In this document: one piece after another, positions 8,119 to 16,315 of the stretch | Position numbering within the stretch: position 1 is the first letter of the stretch | Layout of the letters: each line of letters starts with the position of its first letter | Source of the DNA: Rubrivivax sp. | Lineage (GTDB): Bacteria > Pseudomonadota > Gammaproteobacteria > Burkholderiales > Burkholderiaceae | Length of the DNA: 64,000 nucleotides | Direction: 5' to 3' | NCBI GenBank assembly: GCA_016790225.1 | Contig: JAEUOZ010000010.1 | Span: forward strand, 1-64,000 | Program-made: the position numbers and the translations under genes | Notes under the pieces: generated by a model | Told to the model about the DNA's origin: nothing | What the model saw: only the letters and a program-made list of their open reading frames with translations | Databases searched by the model: none

Positions 8119-8997
8119 ATGAGCCAGACCCGCAGTTCCCCCGCGCAACAGGCCGGGCAGCAGGCCACGCCCCAGTTGCAGCACTGGATCGCCGAGCATC
8201 TGCGCGTGGGCACGCCACCCGCGGAAATCATCGAAGGCATGGTGCTCGCGGGCTGGAGCACCGCCACGGCCGCGCAGGCGCTGGCCGATGCGGTCGCCGG
8301 CCGCGACGCGGTGCAACGAGCCAGCAGCATCGCACCCGCCGGCGCGCTGCCCGAGCCGGAGATCGCCGATGGTCGCAACGTGCTGGTGATCGATGGCCAT
8401 CCGGTCAGGCTGGGCCTGGCGCTCAAGCACCCGCGCGTGGTCGTCTTCGAAGGATTTCTGAGTGCGGAAGAGTGCGCCGGCCTGGTGGAGCAATCGCGGC
8501 CGCGCCTGCTGCGTTCGGAAACCGTGCACAACGCCAGCGGCGGCAGCGAGGTCAACGCCGCGCGCACCAGCGATGGCATGTTCTTCACGCGCGGCGAGAC
8601 ACCGCTGATCGCCCGCATCGAAGCGCGCATCGCCGCGCTGCTGCGCTGGCCCGCCAGCCACGGCGAGGGTCTGCAGATCCTGCGCTACCGTCCCGGGGCG
8701 GAGTACCAGCCGCACTATGACTACTTCGACCCCGTGCACTCCGGCACGCCCACGATCCTGCAACGAGGTGGTCAGCGCGTCGGGACGCTGGTGATCTACC
8801 TCGTCGCGCCCGAACGGGGCGGCGCCACCACGTTTCCGGCTGTCGGGCTCGAAGTGGCGCCAGTGGCAGGCAACGCCGTATTCTTCAGCTACGACCGGCC
8901 ACACCCGTCCACCGGCACCCTGCACGGCGGCGCGCCGGTGCTCGAGGGCGAAAAGTGGGTCGCCACGAAGTGGCTGCGCGAGGGCGAATTCCACTGA
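8119..8997 (+). CDS. Prolyl 4-hydroxylase-like 2-oxoglutarate/Fe(II) oxygenase
   Basis: A 292-residue cytosolic dioxygenase. The C-terminal catalytic double-stranded beta-helix (about 105-290) shows the iron triad H199-x-D201 (QPHYDYFD) and H269 (TGTLHGG), with K279 (EGEKW) placed to hold 2-oxoglutarate. The sequence ILRYRPGAEYQPHYDYF is characteristic of bacterial P4H homologues. The N-terminal 90 residues carry a helical segment (HWIAEHLRVGTPPAEIIEGMV) found in several proteobacterial members. The substrate is unknown; proline residues of a protein such as EF-Tu are one possibility from the family. ATG 8119 was chosen because upstream in-frame codons overlap yaaA. Confidence 0.88.
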   Translation: MSQTRSSPAQQAGQQATPQLQHWIAEHLRVGTPPAEIIEGMVLAGWSTATAAQALADAVAGRDAVQRASSIAPAGALPEPEIADGRNVLVIDGHPVRLGLALKHPRVVVFEGFLSAEECAGLVEQSRPRLLRSETVHNASGGSEVNAARTSDGMFFTRGETPLIARIEARIAALLRWPASHGEGLQILRYRPGAEYQPHYDYFDPVHSGTPTILQRGGQRVGTLVIYLVAPERGGATTFPAVGLEVAPVAGNAVFFSYDRPHPSTGTLHGGAPVLEGEKWVATKWLREGEFH

Positions 8998-9107
8998 GCC
9001 TTCATCCCAGAAAGCCCTGGCAACCGGCACGCCGCCCTGTTGCGGCGTCGCGCCGCCGTGTCGTGGCGGGCGGCGTGAAGCCGGCAAGCCATCGTCGGCA
9101 GGGTGCA

Positions 9108-9205
9108 GAGGGCCGTGTCGGCCCAGATTTCAGAGGGCCGTGCCGGCGCAGATTGCAAAGGGCCGTGCCGGCGCAGAGTGAAAATGGCCGTGCCGGCCCA
9201 GGGGA
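9108..9205. repeat. 25-bp tandem repeat, four copies, in an intergenic region
   Basis: Copies start at 9111, 9136, 9161 and 9186, exactly 25 bp apart, each opening with GGCCGTGYCGGCSCAG; the middle two are most alike and the last decays after about 16 bases. The unit is not a multiple of three, so it is not a coding repeat. Each copy has a GC-rich self-complementary core (GCCGTGCCGGC) that could form small hairpins in RNA. The rest of the 341-bp gap 8998-9338 shows no gene. Confidence 0.85.
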
Positions 9206-9338
9206 TGGAACGCCCGGACGGATCCCCGGAAAGCACGGTCGCCGCTCGCCATTCAGGTGTCATCGCGCTGAAGGCTGTGGCGTTGAGTAGTCGGGCCATA
9301 CAGGCTCGTCAACCTCCACACCGCAAGACTGGAATGCC

Positions 9339-9560
9339 ATGAAGAATGTTCTCGCCCTGATCGCCGCCGTCACCTTCAGCGCTGGTGCTTTCGCCCAGGC
9401 CGCCGCGCCGGCAGCTGCGCCGGCTGCCAAGCCTGCCGCGCCGGCTGCCGCCCCGGCCGCCGCAGCCGCTCCGGCTGCCGCTGCGCCGGCTGCCAAGGCC
9501 GAAAAGAAGGTGGCCAAGAAGGCCAAGAAGGCGAAGAAGGCCGCCGCCAAGAAGGCCTGA
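9339..9560 (+). CDS. Small exported Ala/Pro/Lys-rich protein
   Basis: A 73-residue protein. The signal peptide MKNVLALIAAVTFSAGAFA is followed by cleavage near AFA-QA. The mature part has an Ala/Pro-rich stretch (to about residue 53) and a very basic Lys/Ala tail ending KKAAAKKA. Such small periplasmic proteins are common in Burkholderiales; some resemble acid-shock proteins, but no role is proven. The composition could suit binding of polyanions at the envelope. The gene stands alone with a terminator-like hairpin 60 bp downstream. Confidence 0.75.
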   Translation: MKNVLALIAAVTFSAGAFAQAAAPAAAPAAKPAAPAAAPAAAAAPAAAAPAAKAEKKVAKKAKKAKKAAAKKA

Positions 9561-9620
9561 TCCAGGCGTCGCCGGATGGCGCTGGCCTCGCGCTGGCCGC
9601 GGTCCGACCTCGCTCGTATC

Positions 9621-9650
9621 GAAGCCCGGCTTTGCCCGGGCTTCGCCGTT
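9621..9650 (+). terminator. Hairpin terminator after the small exported protein
   Basis: GAAGCCCGG at 9621-9629 pairs with CCGGGCTTC at 9636-9644 around a short loop, followed by GCCGTTTTCC, a weak T-tract. It would end transcription of the 9339 gene. The remainder of the 324-bp gap up to 9884 shows no gene or clear site. Confidence 0.7.
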
Positions 9651-9884
9651 TTCCGGTTCTGTATCCGGCATCCGGGTCTTGCGGCTCATGAGCCGGTCCG
9701 TCCGAGCGCTTGGCAAGACTGACAGGCAGTCAGGCGCGGCCGGAGTCCCCATCCAGCCCCCGCATTTACGTTGCGCATCAACTCGATACACCCGCATACA
9801 AGCGATGCGTTGGTGCAAGGCGCTGGCTAGCATGAAGCAAATGGCCTTCCTCGCTCAGGAGGCTGCGTCTGCCTGGGAGCTTTC

Positions 9885-10853
9885 ATGCCTGCCGCGTTCT
9901 TCCGTATCACCACGTCCCTCGGCGCCTTGGTCTGTTGCGCCTTGGCAGCTTCTGGCCAGGCGGCCACCAGCCGCGACGCGCACGGCAACGTGGGCTACGA
10001 CACGGCAGCGGAGTGTGATGCCGCGGTCGCCAACGGCACGGCAGTGTTCTACCGGCCGCACACCAAAAGGCCCACGCGCCGGCTGGCCGGTGAAGCCACG
10101 GTCTCGGTGAGGCGCCTGGCCGATCTGGTGATTCCCGCTTCGGTGGTGGCCTCCCAGTCCTACGCCAGCTCGAGCTACGCGCGCGGTGCCTGTGACCGCG
10201 GCGTCAAGGATCTGCCCAGTCGCCCGGGCGTGGCGCCTGAGTTGGTGGGGCGATACATCCCGTTCTCGCCGGACACGCCGGTCAATACCTACGCGGATCG
10301 CCAGGGCACTCCCAGGCGCTTGACGATGCAGCAGTGCGACAACGCGTTCTCCGCGGCCTTTCCCCGGCCGGTGGCGGCTGCGGCGGTGGCACCGGCCGCC
10401 GCAGTGGCGCCAGCGGCCGCGGCCGTGCCGGCGGCGCGCCCGACAGCCGTCGCGCCGGCCGTCGCGGTGGCGCCTCCGGCCCCCGCCGCCGCGCCCGCAG
10501 CGCAGGCACCTGTTGCGGCCCCCGCGGCTGCTCCGGTCAGCCCGGCCGCGGCCATGCAGGCAGCCACCGGCACGCTGACCACGGCCCAGAAGCTGGGGAT
10601 CGCGGGTGCCTTGCTGGCTGTGCCGTTCATTCTCAACAGCAACAACGATGCCCCGACGACCGGGACGACCGGGACGACCGGCACGACCGGCACGACCGGC
10701 ACGACGGGTACGACGGGAACCACCGGGACGACCGGCACGACAGGCACCACTGGTACGACCGGGACGACAGGAACCACGGGCACGACCGGCACCACAGGGA
10801 CGACGGGAACCACCGGAACCACCGGTACCACCGGCACCACCGGTACGAACTGA
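9885..10853 (+). CDS. Exported YjbE/GfcA-like protein with Thr-Thr-Gly repeat tail
   Basis: A 322-residue protein. Residues 1-27 form a signal peptide ending ASGQAA. The N-terminal half (28-165) has Cys residues and a conserved-looking RYIPFSPDTPVNTYADRQG segment I do not recognise. An Ala/Pro/Val-rich linker (about 168-235) leads to a hydrophobic segment (LGIAGALLAVPFILN) and a tail of 21 TTG triplets. E. coli YjbE (GfcA) also ends in a hydrophobic part and a Thr-rich tail and precedes YjbF, so position and tail suggest the same role in exopolysaccharide production. The N-terminal half is much longer than in YjbE, so the assignment is tentative. yjbF starts 34 bp downstream. Confidence 0.65.
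   Translation: MPAAFFRITTSLGALVCCALAASGQAATSRDAHGNVGYDTAAECDAAVANGTAVFYRPHTKRPTRRLAGEATVSVRRLADLVIPASVVASQSYASSSYARGACDRGVKDLPSRPGVAPELVGRYIPFSPDTPVNTYADRQGTPRRLTMQQCDNAFSAAFPRPVAAAAVAPAAAVAPAAAAVPAARPTAVAPAVAVAPPAPAAAPAAQAPVAAPAAAPVSPAAAMQAATGTLTTAQKLGIAGALLAVPFILNSNNDAPTTGTTGTTGTTGTTGTTGTTGTTGTTGTTGTTGTTGTTGTTGTTGTTGTTGTTGTTGTTGTTGTN
10656..10844 (+). repeat. 9-bp tandem repeat, 21 copies, encoding Thr-Thr-Gly
   Basis: Twenty-one consecutive 9-mers of the form ACSACSGGN encode (TTG)21 to the end of the YjbE-like protein. Wobble positions vary between copies (ACGACCGGG, ACGACCGGC, ACCACCGGA and others), so the array is old enough to have drifted. The reading frame has been kept. Confidence 0.9.
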
Positions 10854-10887
10854 TCCCGCGACTGGCGCTTTCGACGTGCGCAGCAGC

Positions 10888-11640
10888 ATGGGTGATTCAG
10901 CCCAGGGCATCGCCTTGTCCGGACACCGGCCCCGCCAGGCCCGGCCGAGGCCGGCAACGCTGCGGCCTGCGTGCCTGGGGGCCAGGGTCTCCCGGCCTCT
11001 GAGGCTCGCCGCCATCGGATTGACGCTTGCAGCACTGGCTGGCTGTGGAGCCAACATGAGTGCCGCCTTGAGGACGGCCGGTCAGGCTTGGGGAGAGACG
11101 CCTTCGGCCGGTTCCCCGGCGGGCCTGAACCCGGCGCTGCAGACTCTGCGGGTGAGCGTGGGTCGGCAAGCAGGCTGGATGGTGCGTGCCGATCCTGTCG
11201 GCGCAGAAACGGGCGTGTCGTACTGGTACAGCGCCGATGGCGCCTTGTTGCGCCTGGCGCAAGGACGTCTGCACGGCTTCACGGACGGTACACGTTCCTG
11301 GCAGGTCTCCCGCGCATGGCCGGCCGTGGATTGGCAGGCGGTGCTGCGCGGCCAGCAGCCGGCGCTGACCGTCTGGGTGGACCAGCAGCCCGGTTATCGG
11401 GTCGCCCAGCGTTTCGAACGTCAGCTGCAAGCGGTCGATCAACGGCCTGCCGCGGCATCGACGCTCGTGCTGCCGCCCGAGGTCCGCTGGTTTCGTGAGT
11501 TTGACCCCAGCGGCCACAGCGCGCCGATCTGGTATGCCGTCGATCTGCGCGAACCGGTGCGCGTGCTCTACGGCGAGACCTGTCTCGAGCCGGGTTGGTG
11601 CCTGAGCTGGCAGGTTCAGCCCAAGGCGGTGCAACCGTGA
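10888..11640 (+). CDS. yjbF: YjbF/GfcB-family exopolysaccharide lipoprotein
   Basis: About 250 residues from ATG 10888. A TTG within the next 40 bases may be the true start, because the signal sequence (RPLRLAAIGLTLAALAGC) begins about 35 residues in. The lipobox LAGC marks an outer-membrane lipoprotein. The mature part, including SYWYSADGALLRLAQGRLHGFTDG and PEVRWFREFDPSGH, matches the YjbF/GfcB pattern of a beta-rich periplasmic protein. In E. coli the yjbEFGH (gfcABCD) genes serve secretion of an extracellular polysaccharide. The stop overlaps the GTG start of the next gene (GTGA), implying translational coupling. Confidence 0.82.
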   Translation: MGDSAQGIALSGHRPRQARPRPATLRPACLGARVSRPLRLAAIGLTLAALAGCGANMSAALRTAGQAWGETPSAGSPAGLNPALQTLRVSVGRQAGWMVRADPVGAETGVSYWYSADGALLRLAQGRLHGFTDGTRSWQVSRAWPAVDWQAVLRGQQPALTVWVDQQPGYRVAQRFERQLQAVDQRPAAASTLVLPPEVRWFREFDPSGHSAPIWYAVDLREPVRVLYGETCLEPGWCLSWQVQPKAVQP

Positions 11641-14600
11641 GCCGGGCTCGAATCGATGCAGCCGCTTCGGTGGTCGTGACACTGCCAGCACGGGTTCGCC
11701 CGCGGGGCCCGCTGCGTGCCCTGGTCGCGGCTCTTCTGGCCCTGGCGACGGCGCAGGCCGCCATCGCCGCCGACGGTCACCTGTGGGTCCGCGCGCGCGG
11801 CGGCGATCGACTGTCCAGCAGCTGGGCACAGGCACAGGCACAGGCACAGGCCGTGAGTTCACCGATGGCCGATCCGGCCGACGCGGGGCAGGGCGCTGCC
11901 GAGCCGTCGTCGGCGTACCCGCTGGCGCTCATGTGGATCGCACCGGCGGCGCGGCCGCAGCAGCGACAGCAGCTGCGCGAACTGTTGAAGCAACTCGCTG
12001 ACGCGGCGCGCCAGGAGCCGGCGCAGGCCGAGCGCATCGCCGGCCTGCGCCAGGAGCTGGCCTCGATGCCAGTGACCGGGCGCGTGCCGCTGCCGGCCCA
12101 CGATCTGGCCTGGCTGCAGGCGCATCCCACGCATGACCCGGTGCTGGCCGAGGGCGATGAGTGGTGGCTGCCCATGCAGCCGGGCATCGTGCGCGTCATG
12201 CTCAGCAGTGGCGAGCGCTGCGACGTGCGCTTCCAGCCCGGCGCGCCGGCACTGCGCTACCTGCAGCGTTGTGCCGCCGTCAGCGGCGAGCTGGCGCCGC
12301 TGGAAGACAGCGCCTTCGTGATCCAGCCCGACGGGCGGGTGCAGGCGATCGGCATCGCCCCCTGGAACGCCCAGCTGCAGGCCTCCCCGGCACCGGGTGC
12401 CTGGATCTGGTCGGCGCGCCGCGACAGCGGGCTCGGCGCCTCGGTGCAGCAGAAGCTGGCCGAGTGGCTCGCCACGCAAGGCGCCGCGGGCTCGGACCCG
12501 GTGCCCACGGCGGAACGGCTGCCCGTGCCGGATGGCACGCCAGCGGCGCGCGAATCTGCCTTGCCGCAGGGCCTGATCCCTGGCGGCGTGCCGCTGCCCG
12601 AACCTCCGACGCACCGCGCCAGTGCCGCCCCCGAGCCGCGCCCCTCGGCGCCCGCCCGAGATCTGCCCGTGCTGGCCAGCGACTGGGGCGTGAGTGGCCT
12701 GCTGCAGACCCCGACGGCGCGCACCCGCGAGGCCGGCGCCTTCGGCCTCGTGGTCAGCCGCACGATGCCCTACACCCAGGTCAGCCTGCTGATGAGCCCG
12801 CTGGACAGCGTGGAGATTGCAGTGCGCTACACGAACGTGGGCAACCTGCGCTATGGCGTGGTGGCCGGCAATGACCAGGGCTACAAGGACAAGTCGGCGG
12901 AGATCAAGTGGCGGCTGCTGGACGAGGGGCGCTACACGCCCGCGCTGGCCCTGGGCCTGCGGGATCCCGGCGGCACGGGCCTCTTCGCCGGTGAATACCT
13001 CGTGGCCAGCAAGCGCTGGGGTGACTTCGACATCAGCCTGGGCCTGGGCTGGGGCTATCTGGGCGGGCGTGCGGATCTGGCCAACCCGCTGGCACCGCTG
13101 GGTGAGCGCTTCCAGGATCGCCAGCGCGGGCAGCGGTCGAATACGGGCGGCACCGCCAACCTGGGCGCGATGTTCACCGGGCGCACGGCGGTCTTTGGCG
13201 GCGTGCAGTGGCACAGCCCCTGGGATGACCTCGTCTTCCGTCTGGAGCTGGACGGCAATGACTACCGGCACGAGTTCGGCGGCCGGCTGGAGCAGGATCT
13301 GCCGATCAACGCCGGCGTCAGCTGGCGCTGGGGCGATGCCGAGCTGAGCCTGGCCTGGCAGCGCGGTCGTCAGTGGTCCTTCAACCTGGCCTGGATCGGC
13401 TCGCTGCCCAGGCTGGGCATGGCCAAGGTGTCATTGCCGCGCCCGCCGGCGGTGGAGCCGCCGCTGCTGCAGCCGCCGCAGCCGCAGCCGCCACTCTTGG
13501 CCGTCTCGGCGGAGCCTGCACCAGCCGCGGTAGCGCCGCAGGCGCGCCCCGCAGAAGACCCGGCCGTCGCCTCGCTGCCCAACGAGGCAGCCCTGCGCGA
13601 CGAGCTCGCCCAGCACAGCGGCTGGCACGCCACGCGCCTGGTGATCGAGCGCGAGCGCTGGACCGCGCACTTCGATCAGGCCGGTGGCGCCTATGTGCGC
13701 GAGCGCATCGAGCGCATCTGGGCCGTGCTGCATCGCGAGGCGCCGCCCGAAGTGACCGCGTTTGCGCTGGAACTGGCCAGCCGCCAGTTGCCCCTGGTGC
13801 GGCACGAGGTGGACCGCATCGCCTGGGCTGATGCGCGATCGCGCCACCTGGCGCGCCACCAGCAAGCCAGCGAAGCCGCTGCGGAGCTCGCGCGTGCGCC
13901 GCAGGAGCCGCAGGTGTCCGGCGCATTCACGCCCGCACCCGAAGGCACGCCGCGGCTGGCCACGGGCATCAACCTGGGTTTCCAGCAGCACCTGGGCGGG
14001 CCTGATGGCTATCTGTATGCGTTCTCCCTGCGCGCTTTCGGGCAGCTGCGCGCCTGGTCCGGCGCCTGGCTGCAGGGCAACCTCCAGCTGCGGCTGCTGG
14101 ACAACTACGACGGCTTCACCTACACCGCGCCGAGCGAGCTGCCGCGCGTGCGCACCCACATGCGCGAGTTCGTGACCACGAGCCGCGTCACGATACCCAA
14201 CCTTCAATTCAACCAGACGGCAAGGCTGGGCGAAGGCTTGTACGCCCTGGCCTACGCAGGCTGGCTGGAGCCGATGTTTGCCGGCGTCGGCGCCGAGCTG
14301 CTCTGGCGTCCCTTGAACAGCCGCTGGGCCGTCGGTCTGGATCTCAACCTCGTGCGCAAACGGGACTTCGAGCAGGATCTCGGCCTGCAGGACTACGAGG
14401 TCAAGACCGGGCATCTGACGGTGCGCTGGGACACCGGCTGGCACGACTGGGTGGCGGGCGTGTCCATCGGTCAGTACCTGGCCGGTGACCGCGGCCTCAC
14501 GGTCGATCTGGCCCGCGTCTTTCCCAACGGCACGCGCATGGGCCTGTGGGCGACCAAGACAAACGTCTCGGCGGCGCAGTTCGGCGAAGGCAGTTTCGAC

Positions 14601-14801
14601 AAGGGGCTCTACCTGACCGTGCCCTTCGACGCGATGTTCAGCAGCTGGTCCGGCTCGGCGATGACCGTCGCCTGGCAGCCGCTGATCCGCGACGGCGGCG
14701 CCAAGCTGCAGCGCGGCGCATCGCTGTGGGGCCTGACAGACGTGCGCGACCTGCGCATCATGGAATTCCGCAGCGCTGGGCCGGAAAGCAAACTGGAGTG
14801 A
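11637..14801 (+). CDS. yjbH: Apparent YjbG-YjbH (GfcC-GfcD) fusion, exopolysaccharide export beta-barrel
   Basis: 1054 residues from GTG 11637, which overlaps the yjbF stop. A signal peptide (about 1-45, ending AQAAIAA) is followed by a GfcC/YjbG-like region (about 70-265; ELASMPVTGRVPLPAHDLAWLQ, HDPVLAEGDEWWLP, and a C-terminal PAPGAWIWS). Then comes a Pro-rich linker and a YjbH/DUF940 part (about 342-1054) opening DWGVSGLLQTPTARTREAGAF. YjbH proteins form a large outer-membrane beta-barrel for polysaccharide export. E. coli encodes YjbG (about 245 residues) and YjbH (about 700) separately, and the length here is close to their sum. A CAGGCA repeat near 11826-11850 encodes a Gln-Ala run. The gene ends the operon before a convergent hairpin. 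Confidence 0.82.
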   Translation: MSRARIDAAASVVVTLPARVRPRGPLRALVAALLALATAQAAIAADGHLWVRARGGDRLSSSWAQAQAQAQAVSSPMADPADAGQGAAEPSSAYPLALMWIAPAARPQQRQQLRELLKQLADAARQEPAQAERIAGLRQELASMPVTGRVPLPAHDLAWLQAHPTHDPVLAEGDEWWLPMQPGIVRVMLSSGERCDVRFQPGAPALRYLQRCAAVSGELAPLEDSAFVIQPDGRVQAIGIAPWNAQLQASPAPGAWIWSARRDSGLGASVQQKLAEWLATQGAAGSDPVPTAERLPVPDGTPAARESALPQGLIPGGVPLPEPPTHRASAAPEPRPSAPARDLPVLASDWGVSGLLQTPTARTREAGAFGLVVSRTMPYTQVSLLMSPLDSVEIAVRYTNVGNLRYGVVAGNDQGYKDKSAEIKWRLLDEGRYTPALALGLRDPGGTGLFAGEYLVASKRWGDFDISLGLGWGYLGGRADLANPLAPLGERFQDRQRGQRSNTGGTANLGAMFTGRTAVFGGVQWHSPWDDLVFRLELDGNDYRHEFGGRLEQDLPINAGVSWRWGDAELSLAWQRGRQWSFNLAWIGSLPRLGMAKVSLPRPPAVEPPLLQPPQPQPPLLAVSAEPAPAAVAPQARPAEDPAVASLPNEAALRDELAQHSGWHATRLVIERERWTAHFDQAGGAYVRERIERIWAVLHREAPPEVTAFALELASRQLPLVRHEVDRIAWADARSRHLARHQQASEAAAELARAPQEPQVSGAFTPAPEGTPRLATGINLGFQQHLGGPDGYLYAFSLRAFGQLRAWSGAWLQGNLQLRLLDNYDGFTYTAPSELPRVRTHMREFVTTSRVTIPNLQFNQTARLGEGLYALAYAGWLEPMFAGVGAELLWRPLNSRWAVGLDLNLVRKRDFEQDLGLQDYEVKTGHLTVRWDTGWHDWVAGVSIGQYLAGDRGLTVDLARVFPNGTRMGLWATKTNVSAAQFGEGSFDKGLYLTVPFDAMFSSWSGSAMTVAWQPLIRDGGAKLQRGASLWGLTDVRDLRIMEFRSAGPESKLE

Positions 14802-14819
14802 GCCAGGAGGATGGTGAGG

Positions 14820-14852
14820 CCGGCACGGGCGCCCAAGGGCAGCCCGTGCCGG
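14820..14852. terminator. Hairpin between convergent yjbH and MgtC-like genes
   Basis: CCGGCACGGGC (14820-14830) pairs perfectly with GCCCGTGCCGG (14842-14852) around an 11-base loop. It lies between two convergent genes and could stop transcription from both sides, although neither side has a clear T-tract. Confidence 0.55.
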
Positions 14853-14889
14853 ACCGAAGCCTGGCGGCCGTCCGGCCCGTCTGAAGAAG

Positions 14890-16167
14890 CTAACGCTCGA
14901 AAAAAGCCACCAGCGCCGCCGCCGACGTGGAGGCTGCGAGTGCCGCGCCCACGGTCCAGCCGAAGCGCGCGCCGCCGGCCGTGGCGGCCACCACGGTCCG
15001 CGTCAGGCTGTTGGCTGCGACCGCCGTCACCAGGGCCAGCAGCAGCTCATCCACCGCCAGGCGCCCGGCAGCATGCAGCGCGCCCAGCGCAGCCACGCCG
15101 GCATGGGCATCGACCAGGGCCGCCAGGCTGCTGGCCGCCCAGGCACCGGCCAGACCGTGCCGCTGCTGCAGCCAGCTCACCAGGAGGTTCACGCCGAGCA
15201 GCAGGGCGGCCACGATCATCGCCTCGCGCAGGCGCAGCGGGCCCCCTTGTGGCGGTGCCGGGACGAGGCGGCTGCGGCTCGCGCTGGCTTCGCGCTGCGC
15301 CAGGCTGCTGAGCCACACCCCGATGAAGCCGGCCACGGCGGCCCCTGCCACCGCGCAGGGCAGGAAGCGCGCAGCGGCTGTCGGCGACACCGCCCCCAGC
15401 AGCAGCAAGGCGAAGACCCAGGTGGCGGCCGTGGAGAGCACGGCCGCACCGCGGCAGGCCCCCAGGTGCGCGGGGTGCGCACGAGCCTGCGAGGCCATGG
15501 CGGCGATCGTCGCGGTGCTGGAGACAAAGCCGCCGAAGAAGCCGGCCACGCCCAGGCCGAAGGCGGCGCCGAACAGCCGTGTGGCCACATGCGCCAAGGC
15601 CTGGACGGCCAGGATCAGGACGACCAGGCTGAGCACGTGCCGCCACGAGAGCCCGGCCAGCCACGGCTGCGGGTCGGCCGGCATCAAGGGCAGCAGCACC
15701 AGAGCCAGCGCGGCCAGCAGCAGGGCATCGTGCCACTCGGCTTCGCTCAGGGCCCGAGTCGCCATCCGGTGCAGATGCGCGCGGCTGGCCAGCAACAGGG
15801 CCAGCCCCGCGCCGATGCCCGCGGCCAGCGCGGGCTGCCGGGCTGCGAGCACGCCGTTGAGCGCCATGACCAGCAGCGCGAGTTCCGTCGTCAGCCCCGG
15901 ATCGCGCGCCGAAGACCGCCAGTAGGCAAGGGCCGCCAGCAAGGACACGCCGGCCAGCAGCGCCGCGATGACGAGCGGCTCGCGGCTCAGACCAGCCAGT
16001 GCACCGGCCACGCTGACCAGCACGAAGGTCCGCAGCCCAGCGGGCCCGCGCTGGGGCCCGCGGCCCTTGCGGCGTTCGCGTTCCAGGCCCACCAGGAGGC
16101 CGGCCCCCGCGGCCACGGCCAGCGCCGCCACGGCGGCGGCGTCCGCGCCGGGCAGGGCGCTCAGCAA
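14890..16167 (-). CDS. MgtC/SapB-like membrane protein with DUF4010
   Basis: A 425-residue integral membrane protein with about ten to twelve hydrophobic helices. The N-terminal part (about 15-130, GAGLLVGLERERRKGRGPQRGPAGLRTF) is the MgtC/SapB-like module, and the C-terminal part (about 180-420, with GFFGGFVSSTATIAAM) is DUF4010. The FGG-SSTAT motif is conserved in the family and may line a transport path; the substrate is unknown, though Mg2+ or osmotic roles are often suggested. The start is TTG 16167; no better ATG exists near it. It lies downstream of the beta-CASP gene on the same strand, 148 bp away. Confidence 0.82.
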   Translation of the reverse strand: MLSALPGADAAAVAALAVAAGAGLLVGLERERRKGRGPQRGPAGLRTFVLVSVAGALAGLSREPLVIAALLAGVSLLAALAYWRSSARDPGLTTELALLVMALNGVLAARQPALAAGIGAGLALLLASRAHLHRMATRALSEAEWHDALLLAALALVLLPLMPADPQPWLAGLSWRHVLSLVVLILAVQALAHVATRLFGAAFGLGVAGFFGGFVSSTATIAAMASQARAHPAHLGACRGAAVLSTAATWVFALLLLGAVSPTAAARFLPCAVAGAAVAGFIGVWLSSLAQREASASRSRLVPAPPQGGPLRLREAMIVAALLLGVNLLVSWLQQRHGLAGAWAASSLAALVDAHAGVAALGALHAAGRLAVDELLLALVTAVAANSLTRTVVAATAGGARFGWTVGAALAASTSAAALVAFFER

Positions 16168-16315
16168 CGGCGCCCTTGCGTCGCGCCGTGGGGCGCCCCG
16201 CTCGGCCGATGGCGTGTGCGCTCATCGCGGCGACCTGGCCCCGCAGCACGCGGCGCCTCGGCCGACAGCCACCAGCTTGCCATCGGGCGATCTCGGCCCA
16301 TGGACGCTCAGCCTC

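Noticed and set aside
9108..9205. CRISPR array
   Set aside because: The copies are contiguous without spacers and no cas genes are present.
9103..9342. Plus-strand ORF through the 25-bp repeats
   Set aside because: The repeat period is not a multiple of three, so each copy is read in a different frame, and there is no protein-level repeat or family match.
10289..11035. Minus-strand protein with VVP repeats
   Set aside because: It is only the reverse reading of the Thr-Thr-Gly repeat of the YjbE-like gene.
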